DNA of 64,000 bases, from assembly GCA_019634795.1 (NCBI GenBank), contig JAHCAR010000001.1, positions 496,001 through 560,000 on the forward strand, written 5' to 3'. The position numbers and the translations under genes are program-made. Positions 20,201-29,981 of the stretch are shown here, piece by piece; positions within the stretch are counted from its first letter, which is position 1, and each line of letters begins with the position of its first letter. The DNA is from Dokdonella sp. GTDB taxonomy: Bacteria > Pseudomonadota > Gammaproteobacteria > Xanthomonadales > Rhodanobacteraceae. The notes below the pieces were generated by a model. That model was not told the origin of the DNA. It saw nothing but the letters and a program-made list of their open reading frames with translations, and did no database searches.

Positions 20201-21138
20201 CTTCCCGCCAGCTATACGACGCGGTCGGCGAGCGCATGCAGCTGCGCTGGGTCGCCGGGCTGCGCGGAGAAGGCCGCGCCATCGAACCGGGCGACAAGAA
20301 ATCGCGCCGCCCCTCGCAGATCGGTTATCTCAACATCATCTATCCGAACAAGGTCCAGATCATCGGCACCGAAGAGCTGGCCTATCTGGACGGCCTCGAT
20401 TCGCGCCAGCGCTGGGAGACGATCGAGAAGATCATGGCCTACCGCTCGATCGCACTGATCGTGACCAAGGACCAGGCCATCCCGGGCGACCTGCGTGACG
20501 CCGCCGAGGAGTCGCAGACGCCGCTCTGGATCAGCCCCAAGCGCGGCCACGAGCTGCTGACCTACCTGCAATACCACCTCGCCCGCGGCCTGGCCCGCCA
20601 GGTCACCCTGCACGGCGTACTCATGGAGGTGAACTCGATCGGCGTGCTGATCACCGGCGAAAGCGGCACCGGCAAGAGCGAGCTGGCCCTCGAACTGATC
20701 ACGCGCGGCCATCGCCTGGTCGCCGACGATGCGCCCGAGTTCACCCTGATCGCGCCCGACGTGATCGACGGCACCTGCCCGGAGATGCTTCGCGACCTGC
20801 TCGAGGTGCGCGGGCTCGGCGTGCTCAACGTCCGCGAGATGTTCGGGCATACCGCCGTCAAGCCGTCGAAATACCTGCGTCTGATCGTGCACCTGCAACC
20901 GATGGCGCAGAGCGGCGCCGACGACGAAATGAAGCGCCTCTACGGCGACGTCGGCTATCGCGAAGTGCTCGACGTGCCGATCCCGCAGATCGTCATTCCG
21001 GTCGCCTCGGGCCGCAATATCGCGGTCCTCGCCGAGGCCGCCGTGCGCAGCCACATGCTCAAATCCAAGGGCCTCGATCCGGCCCAGACCTTCGTCGACC
21101 GCCAGGCGCACCAGTTGCGCCGGCTGCCTCCGTGGTGA
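20188..21138 (+). CDS. hprK: HPr kinase/phosphorylase
   Basis: A 316-residue HprK with the N-terminal domain followed by the catalytic domain. The P-loop [14 protein letters not shown] spans about residues 157-170. Downstream are [12 protein letters not shown], the HprK signature region around [13 protein letters not shown], and [15 protein letters not shown] near the C-terminus. It phosphorylates and dephosphorylates Ser46 of HPr; that serine is present in the HPr encoded at 22506. It overlaps ptsN by 13 bases and precedes rapZ by four. Confidence 0.94.
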   Translation: MDRLTSRQLYDAVGERMQLRWVAGLRGEGRAIEPGDKKSRRPSQIGYLNIIYPNKVQIIGTEELAYLDGLDSRQRWETIEKIMAYRSIALIVTKDQAIPGDLRDAAEESQTPLWISPKRGHELLTYLQYHLARGLARQVTLHGVLMEVNSIGVLITGESGTGKSELALELITRGHRLVADDAPEFTLIAPDVIDGTCPEMLRDLLEVRGLGVLNVREMFGHTAVKPSKYLRLIVHLQPMAQSGADDEMKRLYGDVGYREVLDVPIPQIVIPVASGRNIAVLAEAAVRSHMLKSKGLDPAQTFVDRQAHQLRRLPPW

Positions 21139-21142
21139 GCCC

Positions 21143-22027
21143 ATGACCGAATCCGCGACCAGCCCCGGCAAGACCCGCCTGATCGTCGTCAGCGGGCTCT
21201 CGGGTTCCGGCAAGTCGGTTGCCCTGCGCACCCTCGAAGACCTCGACTACTACTGCGTGGACAACCTGCCGAGCGCGTTGATGCCGGCCTTCGTGCGCGC
21301 CGTTTCGGAAGACGCCGACGGCCTGCATCCGCGCCTCGCGGTCGGCGTCGACGTGCGCAATCGTGCCGACGACCTGTATCGCCTCCCCGGCGTGCTGGCC
21401 AGCCTGGCCGAAGTCGGCATCGACTACGAGCTGGTCTTCCTCGATACCCGCGACGAAACGCTGATCAAGCGCTATTCGGAAACGCGCAGGCGCCATCCGC
21501 TGTCGGCGGACGGGCTGGGCCTCGCCGACGCGATCGCACTGGAGCGCAAGCTGATGCGCCAGGTCGCCGCGATCGCCGATCGCGTGATCGATACCAGCGA
21601 CCTCAACGTGCACCAGCTGCGTCGCCTGGTCATCGGCGAGCTCGGCATGAACGCCGGCTCGCTGACCCTGCTGTTCGAATCGTTCGCCTACAAGCACGGT
21701 GTGCCGACCGATGCCGATTTCGTCTTCGACGCGCGCTGCCTGCCGAACCCGCACTGGAATCCGCAGCTGAGGCCCCTGTCCGGACGCGACCGGCCGGTCA
21801 GGCTGTGGCTGGAAGAGCAGGCCGATGTCCGGCTCTTCCTCGACAATCTGCGCGACTTCCTCGATACCTGGCTGACCCGCTTCGAGAGCGAGGGACGCAG
21901 CTATGTGACGATATGCATCGGCTGTACCGGCGGACGCCATCGCTCGGTCCATCTGGTCGAGCGCCTGGCCGAGCATTTCCGCCAGAACTACGAACAAGTC
22001 CTCAGCTACCACCGCGAACTGGAATAA
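21143..22027 (+). CDS. rapZ: RapZ, nucleotide-binding adaptor protein
   Basis: A 294-residue protein with Walker A GLSGSGKSVALRTLEDL (residues 18-25) followed by DYYCVDNLPSAL. The C-terminal domain has TICIGCTGGRHRSVHLVERLAEHF, the hallmark of RapZ/YvcJ. In E. coli RapZ directs RNase E to the small RNA GlmZ and thereby sets GlmS levels; whether that RNA circuit exists here cannot be seen. It lies four bases after hprK in the PTS cluster. Confidence 0.93.
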   Translation: MTESATSPGKTRLIVVSGLSGSGKSVALRTLEDLDYYCVDNLPSALMPAFVRAVSEDADGLHPRLAVGVDVRNRADDLYRLPGVLASLAEVGIDYELVFLDTRDETLIKRYSETRRRHPLSADGLGLADAIALERKLMRQVAAIADRVIDTSDLNVHQLRRLVIGELGMNAGSLTLLFESFAYKHGVPTDADFVFDARCLPNPHWNPQLRPLSGRDRPVRLWLEEQADVRLFLDNLRDFLDTWLTRFESEGRSYVTICIGCTGGRHRSVHLVERLAEHFRQNYEQVLSYHRELE

Positions 22028-22120
22028 TGGCCCCATGACATCTGCGACATTTGCCCCGACCATGCCCGCGGTCGGTTACCCTGCCGGCCGCAACGGCGCA
22101 TCGCGCCGGGAAGCGCAGCG

Positions 22121-22513
22121 ATGAGCGTCGGTGTCCTGCTCCTGACCCACGAAGCCATGGGTGCGGCCCTGGTCGGGGCCGCCCGCCACGTGCTCGGCAG
22201 GCTGTCCCTGCCGCTCGATGTCATCGAAGTGGATTCCGGGGCGGATCCGGACAGCACCCTGACCGATGCCGCCCGGCACGCGCGCGGGCTCGATCACGGC
22301 GATGGCGTGCTGGTCCTGACCGACCTCTACGGCGCCACCCCGTGCAATGTCGCCCAGCGCCTGCCTGCCTTGGGGCTGAACATGCATTGCGTGTCGGGGC
22401 TCAACCTTCCGATGCTGCTGCGTGTGCTCAACTATCCCGAACAATCGCTCGACGAACTCGCGCAGACCGCAGCCAGCGGCGGTCGCGGAGGAATACATAT
22501 CGACCATGCTTGA
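22121..22513 (+). CDS. PTS EIIA component, mannose family
   Basis: A 130-residue EIIA-Man-type domain starting MSVGVLLLTHEAMG, with the active histidine at position 10. The conserved VLVLTDLYGATPCNVAQRL segment (usually LTDLxGGTPxN) is present with one Gly changed to Ala. No EIIB or EIIC partner is encoded in the window, so this orphan EIIA probably has a regulatory role. Its stop overlaps the HPr gene by eight bases. Confidence 0.85.
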   Translation: MSVGVLLLTHEAMGAALVGAARHVLGRLSLPLDVIEVDSGADPDSTLTDAARHARGLDHGDGVLVLTDLYGATPCNVAQRLPALGLNMHCVSGLNLPMLLRVLNYPEQSLDELAQTAASGGRGGIHIDHA

Positions 22514-22775
22514 ACGCGAGATCACCATCAGCAACAAACTCGGCCTGCATGCGCGGGCCTCGGCCAAGCTCGTGCAGACCCTGCATGGCTACAAGGCCAG
22601 CGTATTCATGGCCTATCGCGGCAAGGAGGTCAACGCCAAGAGCATCATGGGCGTGATGATGCTCGCCGCCGGCCTCGGCGCGGTGCTGACCCTGCGCGCC
22701 GACGGTCCCGACGAAGAGGCCGCGATGGCCGCCCTGGTCGACCTGTTCGAGCGGAAATTCGACGAGGGCCAGTAG
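22506..22775 (+). CDS. ptsH: HPr phosphocarrier protein
   Basis: An 89-residue HPr starting MLEREITISNKLGLHARASAKLVQ. The EI-phosphorylated His15 is in GLHARA and the HprK-target serine is Ser46 in NAKSIMGVMMLAA. Presence of both sites agrees with the hprK and EI genes in the same cluster. Translation probably couples to the overlapping EIIA gene, since GGAGGA is 13 bases away. Confidence 0.93.
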   Translation: MLEREITISNKLGLHARASAKLVQTLHGYKASVFMAYRGKEVNAKSIMGVMMLAAGLGAVLTLRADGPDEEAAMAALVDLFERKFDEGQ

Positions 22776-22851
22776 AACCCGATCGGCGCCGGAGGCGCCA
22801 GGCGGACTGCACGGCAACAGGCATGTGCAGTGACATGGAGAAGGAATCGGC

Positions 22852-24630
22852 GTGCGACTGATACTTGAAGGCAATGGAGCATCGCGCGGCATGGCGCTCG
22901 GGCGCGCACGTCTCGAGCAACCGAGCCGGTTCCTCGTCGATGAGACCCCGCTCGAACAGGCCGATGTCGACGCCGAGGTGCAACGCATCGACGAAGCGCT
23001 CGAGGTCGCCCGTGGCGAACTCAAGGCGCTGCGCGACAAGCTCGAAGGTCCGCTGGCCCGTGAAGTCGCCGAGTTCATCGATGCGCACAGCCTGATCCTC
23101 GAAGACCCCGTCTTCATCCACGGCCTGCACGAGCTGATCCGTACCGGCCGCTATCACGCCAGTGCCGCGCTGAAGATGCAGCGCGAAAGCCTGGTCGCCG
23201 TGTTCGAGGCGATGGACGATCCCTACCTGCGCAGCCGGCGCGAGGACATCGAGCACGTGATCGGCCGCGTGCAGGGCGCGCTGAGCCGCGAATCGAGCGC
23301 CGAGGAACGCAAGATCGCATCGCGTGTCGGCGAGATCCTGGTCAGCGATACCGTGGCGCCATCGGAACTGGTTCCACTGGCCGAGCACGGCGTGCTCGGC
23401 TTCGTCCTTACCGCCGGCAGCACGCTCTCGCACAGTGCGATCCTGGCCCGTTCGCTGCGCCTGCCGATGGTGGTCGGCTCGCACGACGCGCTGTCCCACC
23501 TGCAGGATGGCGACCTGCTCCTGATCGATGGCGACGAAGGCCGGATCATCGTCCATCCGACCGCCCAGGACCTGGCCGGCTACCGTCACTGGCAACGCGA
23601 GGTCGTCCAGCAGGACAAGCGCCGCGCGCGCCTGCGCGATGCCGATACGCGGACCCGCGACGGCGTCAGCGTGCAGTTGTACGCGAACGCCGAAATGTCC
23701 GGCGACGTGGCCCAGGCGCGCGCCTACGGCGCAGCCGGCATCGGCCTTTACCGCACCGAATTCCTGTTCCTTCAGCGCAAGGATGCGCCGGGCGAAGAAG
23801 AACAGTTCCTCGCCTATCGCGATCTCGTCCTCGGCATGGGCGGGCTGCCGGTCACGATCCGCACCCTCGATCTCGGCGCCGACAAGGTCGACAGCGCCGG
23901 ACTGGTCCTGCGCGACGAACCCAATCCGGCCCTCGGCGTGCGCGGCGTGCGCCTCTCACTGCGTACGCCGCAGCTCATGCATACGCAGCTGCGCGCGATC
24001 CTGCGCACGACCAGCTACGGACCCGTGCGCATCCTCGTGCCGATGGTCAGCGCCACCGAGGAGGTCGTCACGGTCCGGCGCATGGTCGCCGAATGCGCGA
24101 CCCAGCTGCGCTCCGAAGGCCATCACATCGCCGACAAGTTCGAAGTCGGCGCCATGATCGAAGTGCCGGCGGCCGCGATCGCACTGCCGAGCATGATCCG
24201 CAAGCTCGACTTCGTCTCGATCGGAACCAACGACCTCGTCCAGTACACTCTGGCCGTCGATCGCAACAACAACGAGCTCGGCGCCCTCTACGATCCGCTG
24301 CACCCGGCCGTGCTGCGTCTGCTCGCGCACATCATCGCCGTCTGCAAGCGGACCCGGCGCCCGGTCACCCTGTGTGGCGAAATCGCCGGCGACGTGCACT
24401 TCACGGCCATGCTGATCGCGCTCGGACTGACCGAGTTCAGCATGCATCCCGGGCTCCTGCTCGAGGTCCGCGAAGCCGTCCACGCCATCGACAGCGCGGC
24501 CATGCGCAAGCTCGCCCCGGTCCTGTTGCGCGCGACCGGTCGCGAGAGCATCCGCAAGGTCGTCGAGCGCATGCGTGCCGAGTGCCGCCCGATAGTGGAA
24601 AATGCGGGCCTCGAAAGCGCGCCAATCTAG
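22852..24630 (+). CDS. ptsI: PTS enzyme I
   Basis: A 592-residue PEP-protein phosphotransferase. The N-terminal HPr-binding domain leads to the phospho-histidine motif GSTLSHSAILARSL (His194). The C-terminal PEP-binding barrel shows GLYRTEFLF, the arginine-bearing VTIRTLDLGADK, the metal-binding EVGAMIEVPAAA and FVSIGTNDLVQYTLA. No GAF domain precedes it, so it is of the general EI form rather than PtsP. GTG 22852 is the start, with AAGGA eight bases upstream. It would phosphorylate HPr, which feeds PtsN and the mannose-type EIIA. Confidence 0.94.
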   Translation: MRLILEGNGASRGMALGRARLEQPSRFLVDETPLEQADVDAEVQRIDEALEVARGELKALRDKLEGPLAREVAEFIDAHSLILEDPVFIHGLHELIRTGRYHASAALKMQRESLVAVFEAMDDPYLRSRREDIEHVIGRVQGALSRESSAEERKIASRVGEILVSDTVAPSELVPLAEHGVLGFVLTAGSTLSHSAILARSLRLPMVVGSHDALSHLQDGDLLLIDGDEGRIIVHPTAQDLAGYRHWQREVVQQDKRRARLRDADTRTRDGVSVQLYANAEMSGDVAQARAYGAAGIGLYRTEFLFLQRKDAPGEEEQFLAYRDLVLGMGGLPVTIRTLDLGADKVDSAGLVLRDEPNPALGVRGVRLSLRTPQLMHTQLRAILRTTSYGPVRILVPMVSATEEVVTVRRMVAECATQLRSEGHHIADKFEVGAMIEVPAAAIALPSMIRKLDFVSIGTNDLVQYTLAVDRNNNELGALYDPLHPAVLRLLAHIIAVCKRTRRPVTLCGEIAGDVHFTAMLIALGLTEFSMHPGLLLEVREAVHAIDSAAMRKLAPVLLRATGRESIRKVVERMRAECRPIVENAGLESAPI

Positions 24631-24662
24631 AATCCCCGTTCCAATCCCCCTGAACCGCCCCG

Positions 24663-25607
24663 ATGCCAGCAACCGTTGACCACCTGATCGACTCGCGCGT
24701 TCGCGCACAGACCCCGGAAATCGCCGCCCGGTTCGCCCGACGGGAGCCATTCCGGCATGTCGTCATCGACGATTTCCTCGCTGCACCTTTTGCAAATCGC
24801 CTGCTCGCGGAGTTCCCCCCGTTCGAGCGCGGCAACGCGCGCAACGAGGCCGGCGAGCTCGGCAGCAAGTCCACCGTCGAACGCATTCGCGAGCTCGGCA
24901 GTTCCTATTCGGAACTGGATGACCTGATCCAGTCGCGCGCGTTCCTCGATCTGGTCGGCAGGCTGACCGGAATCGACGACCTTCTCTACGATCCCTGGTA
25001 CTTCGGCGGCGGCACCCACGAGAACCGGGCCGGACAGGACCTCGATCCGCACGTCGATTTCAACCGCCACCCGATCGAGAACTGGCATCGGCGCCTGAAC
25101 CTGATCGTGTACCTCAATCCCGAATGGGAGGACACATGGGGCGGTTCGCTCGAGTTGCATACCGACCCGCGCTCGCCGGCCAACCGCATCGAGCTGGTCA
25201 CCCCGCTGTTCAACCGCTGCGTGATCTTCGAAACCACCGAGACCAGCTGGCACGGCTTCAGCCGCATCGCTCCGCCCGCCGACCGCCAGGCGGCGAGCCG
25301 TCGCTCGATCGCCCTGTATTTCTACACGCGCGAGCGCCCCGCCGAGGAACTGGCCGACACCCACTCGACCATCTACGTCGACCGCCCGTTGCCGGAACAC
25401 TTCAAGCCTGGCAGCGTACTGACCGAGGCCGACATCGAGGAACTGCGCATCCTGCTGGCCCGCCGCGACCAGCACAACCAGCGCCTTTACCGGGATATCA
25501 CTCGACTGACCGCGGAACTCGAACAGGCGCGCGGAGCGCTCAACGCCGGTCGACTCGGGCGGCTGCGCTACTTCGCTCAGCGCCTGCGCCAGAGGTTCGG
25601 CCGTTGA
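24663..25607 (+). CDS. 2OG-Fe(II) oxygenase-like protein, paralogue 1
   Basis: A 314-residue protein with a jelly-roll 2-oxoglutarate/Fe(II) dioxygenase core. The facial triad is His130-x-Asp132 in LDPHVDFNRHP and His197 in SWHGFSRI; a 2OG-binding arginine is at 213/214 in SRRSIALYFY. A probable coiled coil covers residues about 245-300. The substrate is unknown. The core is clearly paralogous to the product of 29982-31244. Four bases are shared with the next gene (TTGA), coupling it to an LtaS/sulfatase-like membrane enzyme, which suggests action on a surface glycan or its substituents. Confidence 0.75.
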   Translation: MPATVDHLIDSRVRAQTPEIAARFARREPFRHVVIDDFLAAPFANRLLAEFPPFERGNARNEAGELGSKSTVERIRELGSSYSELDDLIQSRAFLDLVGRLTGIDDLLYDPWYFGGGTHENRAGQDLDPHVDFNRHPIENWHRRLNLIVYLNPEWEDTWGGSLELHTDPRSPANRIELVTPLFNRCVIFETTETSWHGFSRIAPPADRQAASRRSIALYFYTRERPAEELADTHSTIYVDRPLPEHFKPGSVLTEADIEELRILLARRDQHNQRLYRDITRLTAELEQARGALNAGRLGRLRYFAQRLRQRFGR

Positions 25608-27823
25608 CGACGCGACATGAGCGCGAGAATGACGCTGCCGGTTTGCGTCCAGGGTATTCGAAGTTGAGCGCGGCCGGCTTCTGGGTCCTCGCGTTCCTGG
25701 CCTGCGTCGTTCCGAACGAACTGGCGTTGCAGGATGCGGCCATGCCGGATCTGCGCTTTGCCGGGTTCTTCGGCACGCTGGCCGCGGTGGCGCTCATCTT
25801 CGCGCTGTTCGGCTGGCTGCGGCCGCGCCTGGCATTGGTCCTGACCGCTGCCGTCGTATCGATCATGCTGCTCGTACGCTTCGCGTTCTACGGGCTGGCC
25901 GAATTTTCCGGTTTCGGATTCACCAACGATGTCTTCATCCACCTGGAGGTGGAGTCGTTTCGCGTCGCCTGGGAGCAATACCAAGGGATGATCCTGTCCT
26001 TGCTCGCAATGCTCGTCTTGCTGGTCGGCATCGTCACCCTGCTCGCCAGGCGCATGGCCCGGCCGTCGCGACTGGGCAGCCTGGCCATCGCAATCCCTGC
26101 GGCAATCGTGGCTGTGTCCTGCCACCAAGCCATGCCCGAATGGATGCTGGCCGAGTCCGCATACGTCTGGTACCAGCCCAAGCGTCTCGATATGCCCGAA
26201 GACGAGCAGCAACGCTGGCGCGAAAGCGGCCTGGTCAATGTCGACCTGATCCGGAAGGCCGACATGACCGCGGAACTGCCCGCGCACCCGCGCAACCTGA
26301 TCCTTCTCTACATCGAATCCGGCGGCCTGCCGGTCATCGATTCACCGCAGTATCCGGACCTCATGCCGAATCTGGCCGCGCTCGTGCGCAGGCATTCGCT
26401 CGTCCCCTCCATCCACGCAAGCAGCTACATCACGATCGAAGGCATCGTGAATTCGCAGTGCGGCACGCTGTTTCCCTTCGAACGGGACAGCGAATCGCTG
26501 ACCGGTCTCGATGGTGCCGCCGAGGAGATGCCCTGCCTGGGCGATGTGCTGCATGAGGCCGGATATCGCCAGAGCTACCTCGGCGGCGCGGGATTGAGCT
26601 TCGCCGGCAAGGGCAATTTCCTGCGCGCGCATGGCTACGACAAACGCGTCGGTTTGCGCGAATGGGCCGAGCAGGGCCTGTACCAGCGCCCGGGCACCTG
26701 GGGTGTCAGCGATGCGGATCTGTTCGAGCAATCGCTGATCGAACTCGCGGCGCTTCGCCAGTCGGGGCACCCCTTCAATCTCACCCTGCTGACCATCGGC
26801 ACGCACCTGCCTGGTTTTTCCTACGCGGAGTGCGCACCCTACGGCAGCGGAGACGAGCGCTTCCTCAATGCCCTGCACTGCTCCGACCAACTGATCAGGC
26901 GTTGGCTGGATCGGCTCGAATCCGAGGGCTACATGAAGGACTCGCTGGTCGTCATCACCGGCGATCACAATGTGTTCCCGAATCCCGAAATGCAGCGCCT
27001 GTTCGGAAAGGAAGCAATCGCGGATCGCCGCCTGCCATTCATCGTGCTCGGTGACGGCGCCAAGGTGTCGAGCGAACTGGATGGCGCCGGCGTGGACCTG
27101 GCGCCGACGATCCTCGATCTGCTCGAGATCCGACACGATGCGCAATTCGCGCTGGGGCGGTCCCTGCTCCGGGCGACATCGCGTCGCGACTACTTCGTCT
27201 CGCGCTATATCGATATCTTCAAGAACAGCCCGGTCAACCCCGATGATGGACCGTGCAGCAGCATCGGAGCGCCATCGCCGCCGCTGAACATTTGCGACAA
27301 AAACAGCCTGCTGACTTTGTTGCGCATCCAGAATGCGGCGTTTTCACGACCCGGTGTCCAGCTCCAGTGCGACCGGGCCGAGCGCACCCGGGTCATCATT
27401 CCGCATTCCATCGAGCAGCCCATGCATGTGCTCGTGGACGGGATCGACCAGGCGTTGCGCTTCTCCTGGCTCGATCGCACGCTGCGTGAATCAAGACCAG
27501 GCTTCTACATGATCGCTTTCGATCCGCGCGGGAAACTCCTGAAACGCGCGTTCTATCCGGACATCGAGGACGAGGCGGAATCCGCGGCGCCGATCTGGTC
27601 CGACGGCGTTCGCGCCATCCTGGCCATCTGGCGAAGTGGCGATCCCTCCCGGCGCCCTCCGTCGTGGTTCGACGCTTCCGGGGATGCGATACCGGCAACC
27701 GCCAAGCTTTATGCCGGTCCCGACAAGCCCGCGCTGCCACTGGCGCGAAGCGAAACCGGAAACGGCAGCGAGTTCGTCCTTGATCGAGAAACCTGCACCC
27801 ACCTGATCGCGCCCGCTGGCTGA
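25604..27823 (+). CDS. LtaS/sulfatase-like membrane phosphotransferase
   Basis: A 739-residue protein with four predicted membrane helices (about residues 24-42, 52-70, 76-97, 128-148), then an extracytoplasmic alkaline-phosphatase-superfamily domain. Visible landmarks are LLYIESGG (metal Glu238), SYITIEGIVNS (candidate nucleophile Thr277), GTHLPGF (His401) and ITGDHNVF (Asp454, His455). This matches glycerol-phosphate or phosphoethanolamine transferases of the LtaS/MdoB type. A further 180 residues after the catalytic domain are unlike the core family. TTG 25604 is the start: AGAGG lies eight bases before it and it overlaps the oxygenase stop. Confidence 0.75.
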   Translation: MTTRHERENDAAGLRPGYSKLSAAGFWVLAFLACVVPNELALQDAAMPDLRFAGFFGTLAAVALIFALFGWLRPRLALVLTAAVVSIMLLVRFAFYGLAEFSGFGFTNDVFIHLEVESFRVAWEQYQGMILSLLAMLVLLVGIVTLLARRMARPSRLGSLAIAIPAAIVAVSCHQAMPEWMLAESAYVWYQPKRLDMPEDEQQRWRESGLVNVDLIRKADMTAELPAHPRNLILLYIESGGLPVIDSPQYPDLMPNLAALVRRHSLVPSIHASSYITIEGIVNSQCGTLFPFERDSESLTGLDGAAEEMPCLGDVLHEAGYRQSYLGGAGLSFAGKGNFLRAHGYDKRVGLREWAEQGLYQRPGTWGVSDADLFEQSLIELAALRQSGHPFNLTLLTIGTHLPGFSYAECAPYGSGDERFLNALHCSDQLIRRWLDRLESEGYMKDSLVVITGDHNVFPNPEMQRLFGKEAIADRRLPFIVLGDGAKVSSELDGAGVDLAPTILDLLEIRHDAQFALGRSLLRATSRRDYFVSRYIDIFKNSPVNPDDGPCSSIGAPSPPLNICDKNSLLTLLRIQNAAFSRPGVQLQCDRAERTRVIIPHSIEQPMHVLVDGIDQALRFSWLDRTLRESRPGFYMIAFDPRGKLLKRAFYPDIEDEAESAAPIWSDGVRAILAIWRSGDPSRRPPSWFDASGDAIPATAKLYAGPDKPALPLARSETGNGSEFVLDRETCTHLIAPAG

Positions 27824-27999
27824 ACCCGGAACGTCTCTCTGCGCAAAGAACAGCGTATCCCGCCTGCCAGCAACCCCAATGCGTAGCCGAATCCATTCAC
27901 TGACCGCCGAGCGGATTTCACTCGGCCGCAGCAGTGCAGCAACCGAATCGGCCAGACCTGCGCCCCTCATCCTCTTCGCCCTCTGAGACCCGCACACCC

Positions 28000-29922
28000 A
28001 TGGCCGCAACCGTTCCCACCAGGCTCGATTCGCCTTCCAGGAGCCAGGATGATGTCCTGAATATCCGCAGTCGGAACGCCGGACATGCACGAGCGTGGCA
28101 CAGAATTCCAATCGCGGTACTTGCATGGTCGGCCACTGCGCTTCTGCTACTCGAAGGCGCCTACTACGCATTGTGCGGGGTCCTTCAAGTCACGAACTTC
28201 GGCTGGCGCCAGCTGATGTTCGACCAGTACAAGATGTACCCCCATTACCTCGAGCTGCCGTTTCCGCAAAGCGTGATCCAGCTTGAAAATGGGCATCGTC
28301 CACTGCTGCCGATCCTGATCCGGCTCGCCGAAATCCGCTGGTTCTCCGCCGATCAGATCCTGCAACTCGCGGTGGGCGCGTTCTGCGCGTTCATGATTGC
28401 TGCGCTGGTCGCCATTTCGGCCTGGCGTGACCGCACGGTCTCGACACCCATCCGGGCCGCATGTGTCGCCACTGCCTTCGTCGGCATCTTCTGGCTCGGA
28501 AGCTCCCGCATGTTGCTGCATGGCAACGAGATACTCGTCGTCTATATGCTCGGCTTCCTGGTGGTGCTCGGGGCGCTGTGTGTGCAGCGCGCGGCAACTG
28601 CGGCACCAAACCGATGGATGCTCGGGGCGACAGTCGCGGCCACTGGCGCGACGTTCTGTTTTGGTTCGGGCATTGCCGCGTTTCCAGCCCTAGCTCTCGT
28701 CGCATGGATCTCGCGCGTTCCGTATCGCTCGATCGGCTGGCTCGCGCTTGGACTGGCTTTTTCACTCGTCATCTACCTTTGGGTACTTCCGGGAAACGAT
28801 AGCGTCCGCGCCATGCTCGATTTCCGCCCACTCGACAGTATTGCCACTGCAGTCCGATGGATTGGGTCTCCCTGGATCAACGCATGGATCGGCTACACCG
28901 AACCGCAGCTCTTTCCATGGATGGGTCCGGGCAGCAGCCGGACTGCCACTGCGCAGTTGCTTGCCGGTTCGGCCCGCTTCCTGGACAGGATTGCCGGCGG
29001 CAACTTGCCGGCAACAGGGGCGCTAGTCACGGGGCTTTCGGGCTTTCTGATCGTTTCAGCGAATTTCGTGCGTCGAGCGCTCAGACCCATGCCGGTTCCC
29101 TGTATCGAGAATCTGGCCATGACCCTGTCCCTGTTCGCAGCGGCCGTTTCGATGATCATCGGAATCGGTCGACTGGACTACTTTGTCGACCACCCCAACC
29201 AGATCTTCGCCGACCGCTACCTGCCCTGGTCATGCATGTTCTGGCTCGGATGCGGCATCCTTGCAATGCGCGGGCTCGACAGGTCGGGAATGCCGGTCCG
29301 AATGGCCACGGTGATCGTCGCCATCGCTGTTCCTGTCGCCTTGCTGCCCAGCCAGAGGGGATGGGCTGGCTGGGGTGAAGCCGTTTTCCGCCAGAGCCAG
29401 GCATCGGCAGCGGCGGCGCTCTCCGATGTCTACGACGCAAAACTGTTTCCCGACAACGACGACGCGAAAACTGCCGATGTCGTGCGGACGCTGTCCCTGC
29501 TCAGAAAGAGGCAGCTCGGCATGTTCGCGACGACCGGTGCCGAACTGCTCGGAACCCAGCTGGTAGTTGAGGGTTCGACAGGCCAGACCGGGGTCTGGAT
29601 CAGTCCGCCGGAGAGGCTGACCGACGCACGCAACGGCTTGGTATCAGCTCACTTCGAGGGCATTGTGGTCGATGGTATCCGCTGGGTGAGCCAGGGCGGA
29701 ACGCTAGCGGTCGTGGATGCAGACAATCGCGTCAGCGGCTTCGCGTTGCCGAGCTTCGTCGGCAAGGCCGGAACGCACCCACGCCTCCATGTGCCCCAAA
29801 AACGCGGGTTCGACGGCTATATCCACGCGTTCGATCCCGCCAGGGACTATCGGCTCGTGCTTGTCGGTTCGGACTCCGCCGTCGTCCACGAGCTCGCCAA
29901 ACTGCCAACGTCCCCGAAATAG
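28000..29922 (+). CDS. Polytopic membrane protein of unknown function
   Basis: About 640 residues with roughly ten predicted membrane helices between residues 35 and 440, a layout like GT-C glycosyltransferases or O-antigen assembly proteins. A soluble C-terminal region of about 180 residues follows. I see no diagnostic motif; two aspartates in GIGRLDYFVDHPNQIFADRY lie in a loop before a helix. ATG 28000 is used, but GTG 27934 (22 codons earlier) is possible, and neither has a good ribosome-binding site. The gene is on the same strand as the LtaS-like gene, 176 bases downstream. GC content is slightly lower than in the flanking housekeeping genes. Confidence 0.6.
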   Translation: MAATVPTRLDSPSRSQDDVLNIRSRNAGHARAWHRIPIAVLAWSATALLLLEGAYYALCGVLQVTNFGWRQLMFDQYKMYPHYLELPFPQSVIQLENGHRPLLPILIRLAEIRWFSADQILQLAVGAFCAFMIAALVAISAWRDRTVSTPIRAACVATAFVGIFWLGSSRMLLHGNEILVVYMLGFLVVLGALCVQRAATAAPNRWMLGATVAATGATFCFGSGIAAFPALALVAWISRVPYRSIGWLALGLAFSLVIYLWVLPGNDSVRAMLDFRPLDSIATAVRWIGSPWINAWIGYTEPQLFPWMGPGSSRTATAQLLAGSARFLDRIAGGNLPATGALVTGLSGFLIVSANFVRRALRPMPVPCIENLAMTLSLFAAAVSMIIGIGRLDYFVDHPNQIFADRYLPWSCMFWLGCGILAMRGLDRSGMPVRMATVIVAIAVPVALLPSQRGWAGWGEAVFRQSQASAAAALSDVYDAKLFPDNDDAKTADVVRTLSLLRKRQLGMFATTGAELLGTQLVVEGSTGQTGVWISPPERLTDARNGLVSAHFEGIVVDGIRWVSQGGTLAVVDADNRVSGFALPSFVGKAGTHPRLHVPQKRGFDGYIHAFDPARDYRLVLVGSDSAVVHELAKLPTSPK

Positions 29923-29981
29923 CGGGCGGCGTCGCACCGTTGCTCAAGCGACCGGCGCGGAATCCCGCTGAACCGGATGGC

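Noticed and set aside
22422-22505. N-terminal extension of HPr
   Set aside because: The extra 28 residues overlap the EIIA gene in another frame and do not resemble HPr, which begins at 22506.
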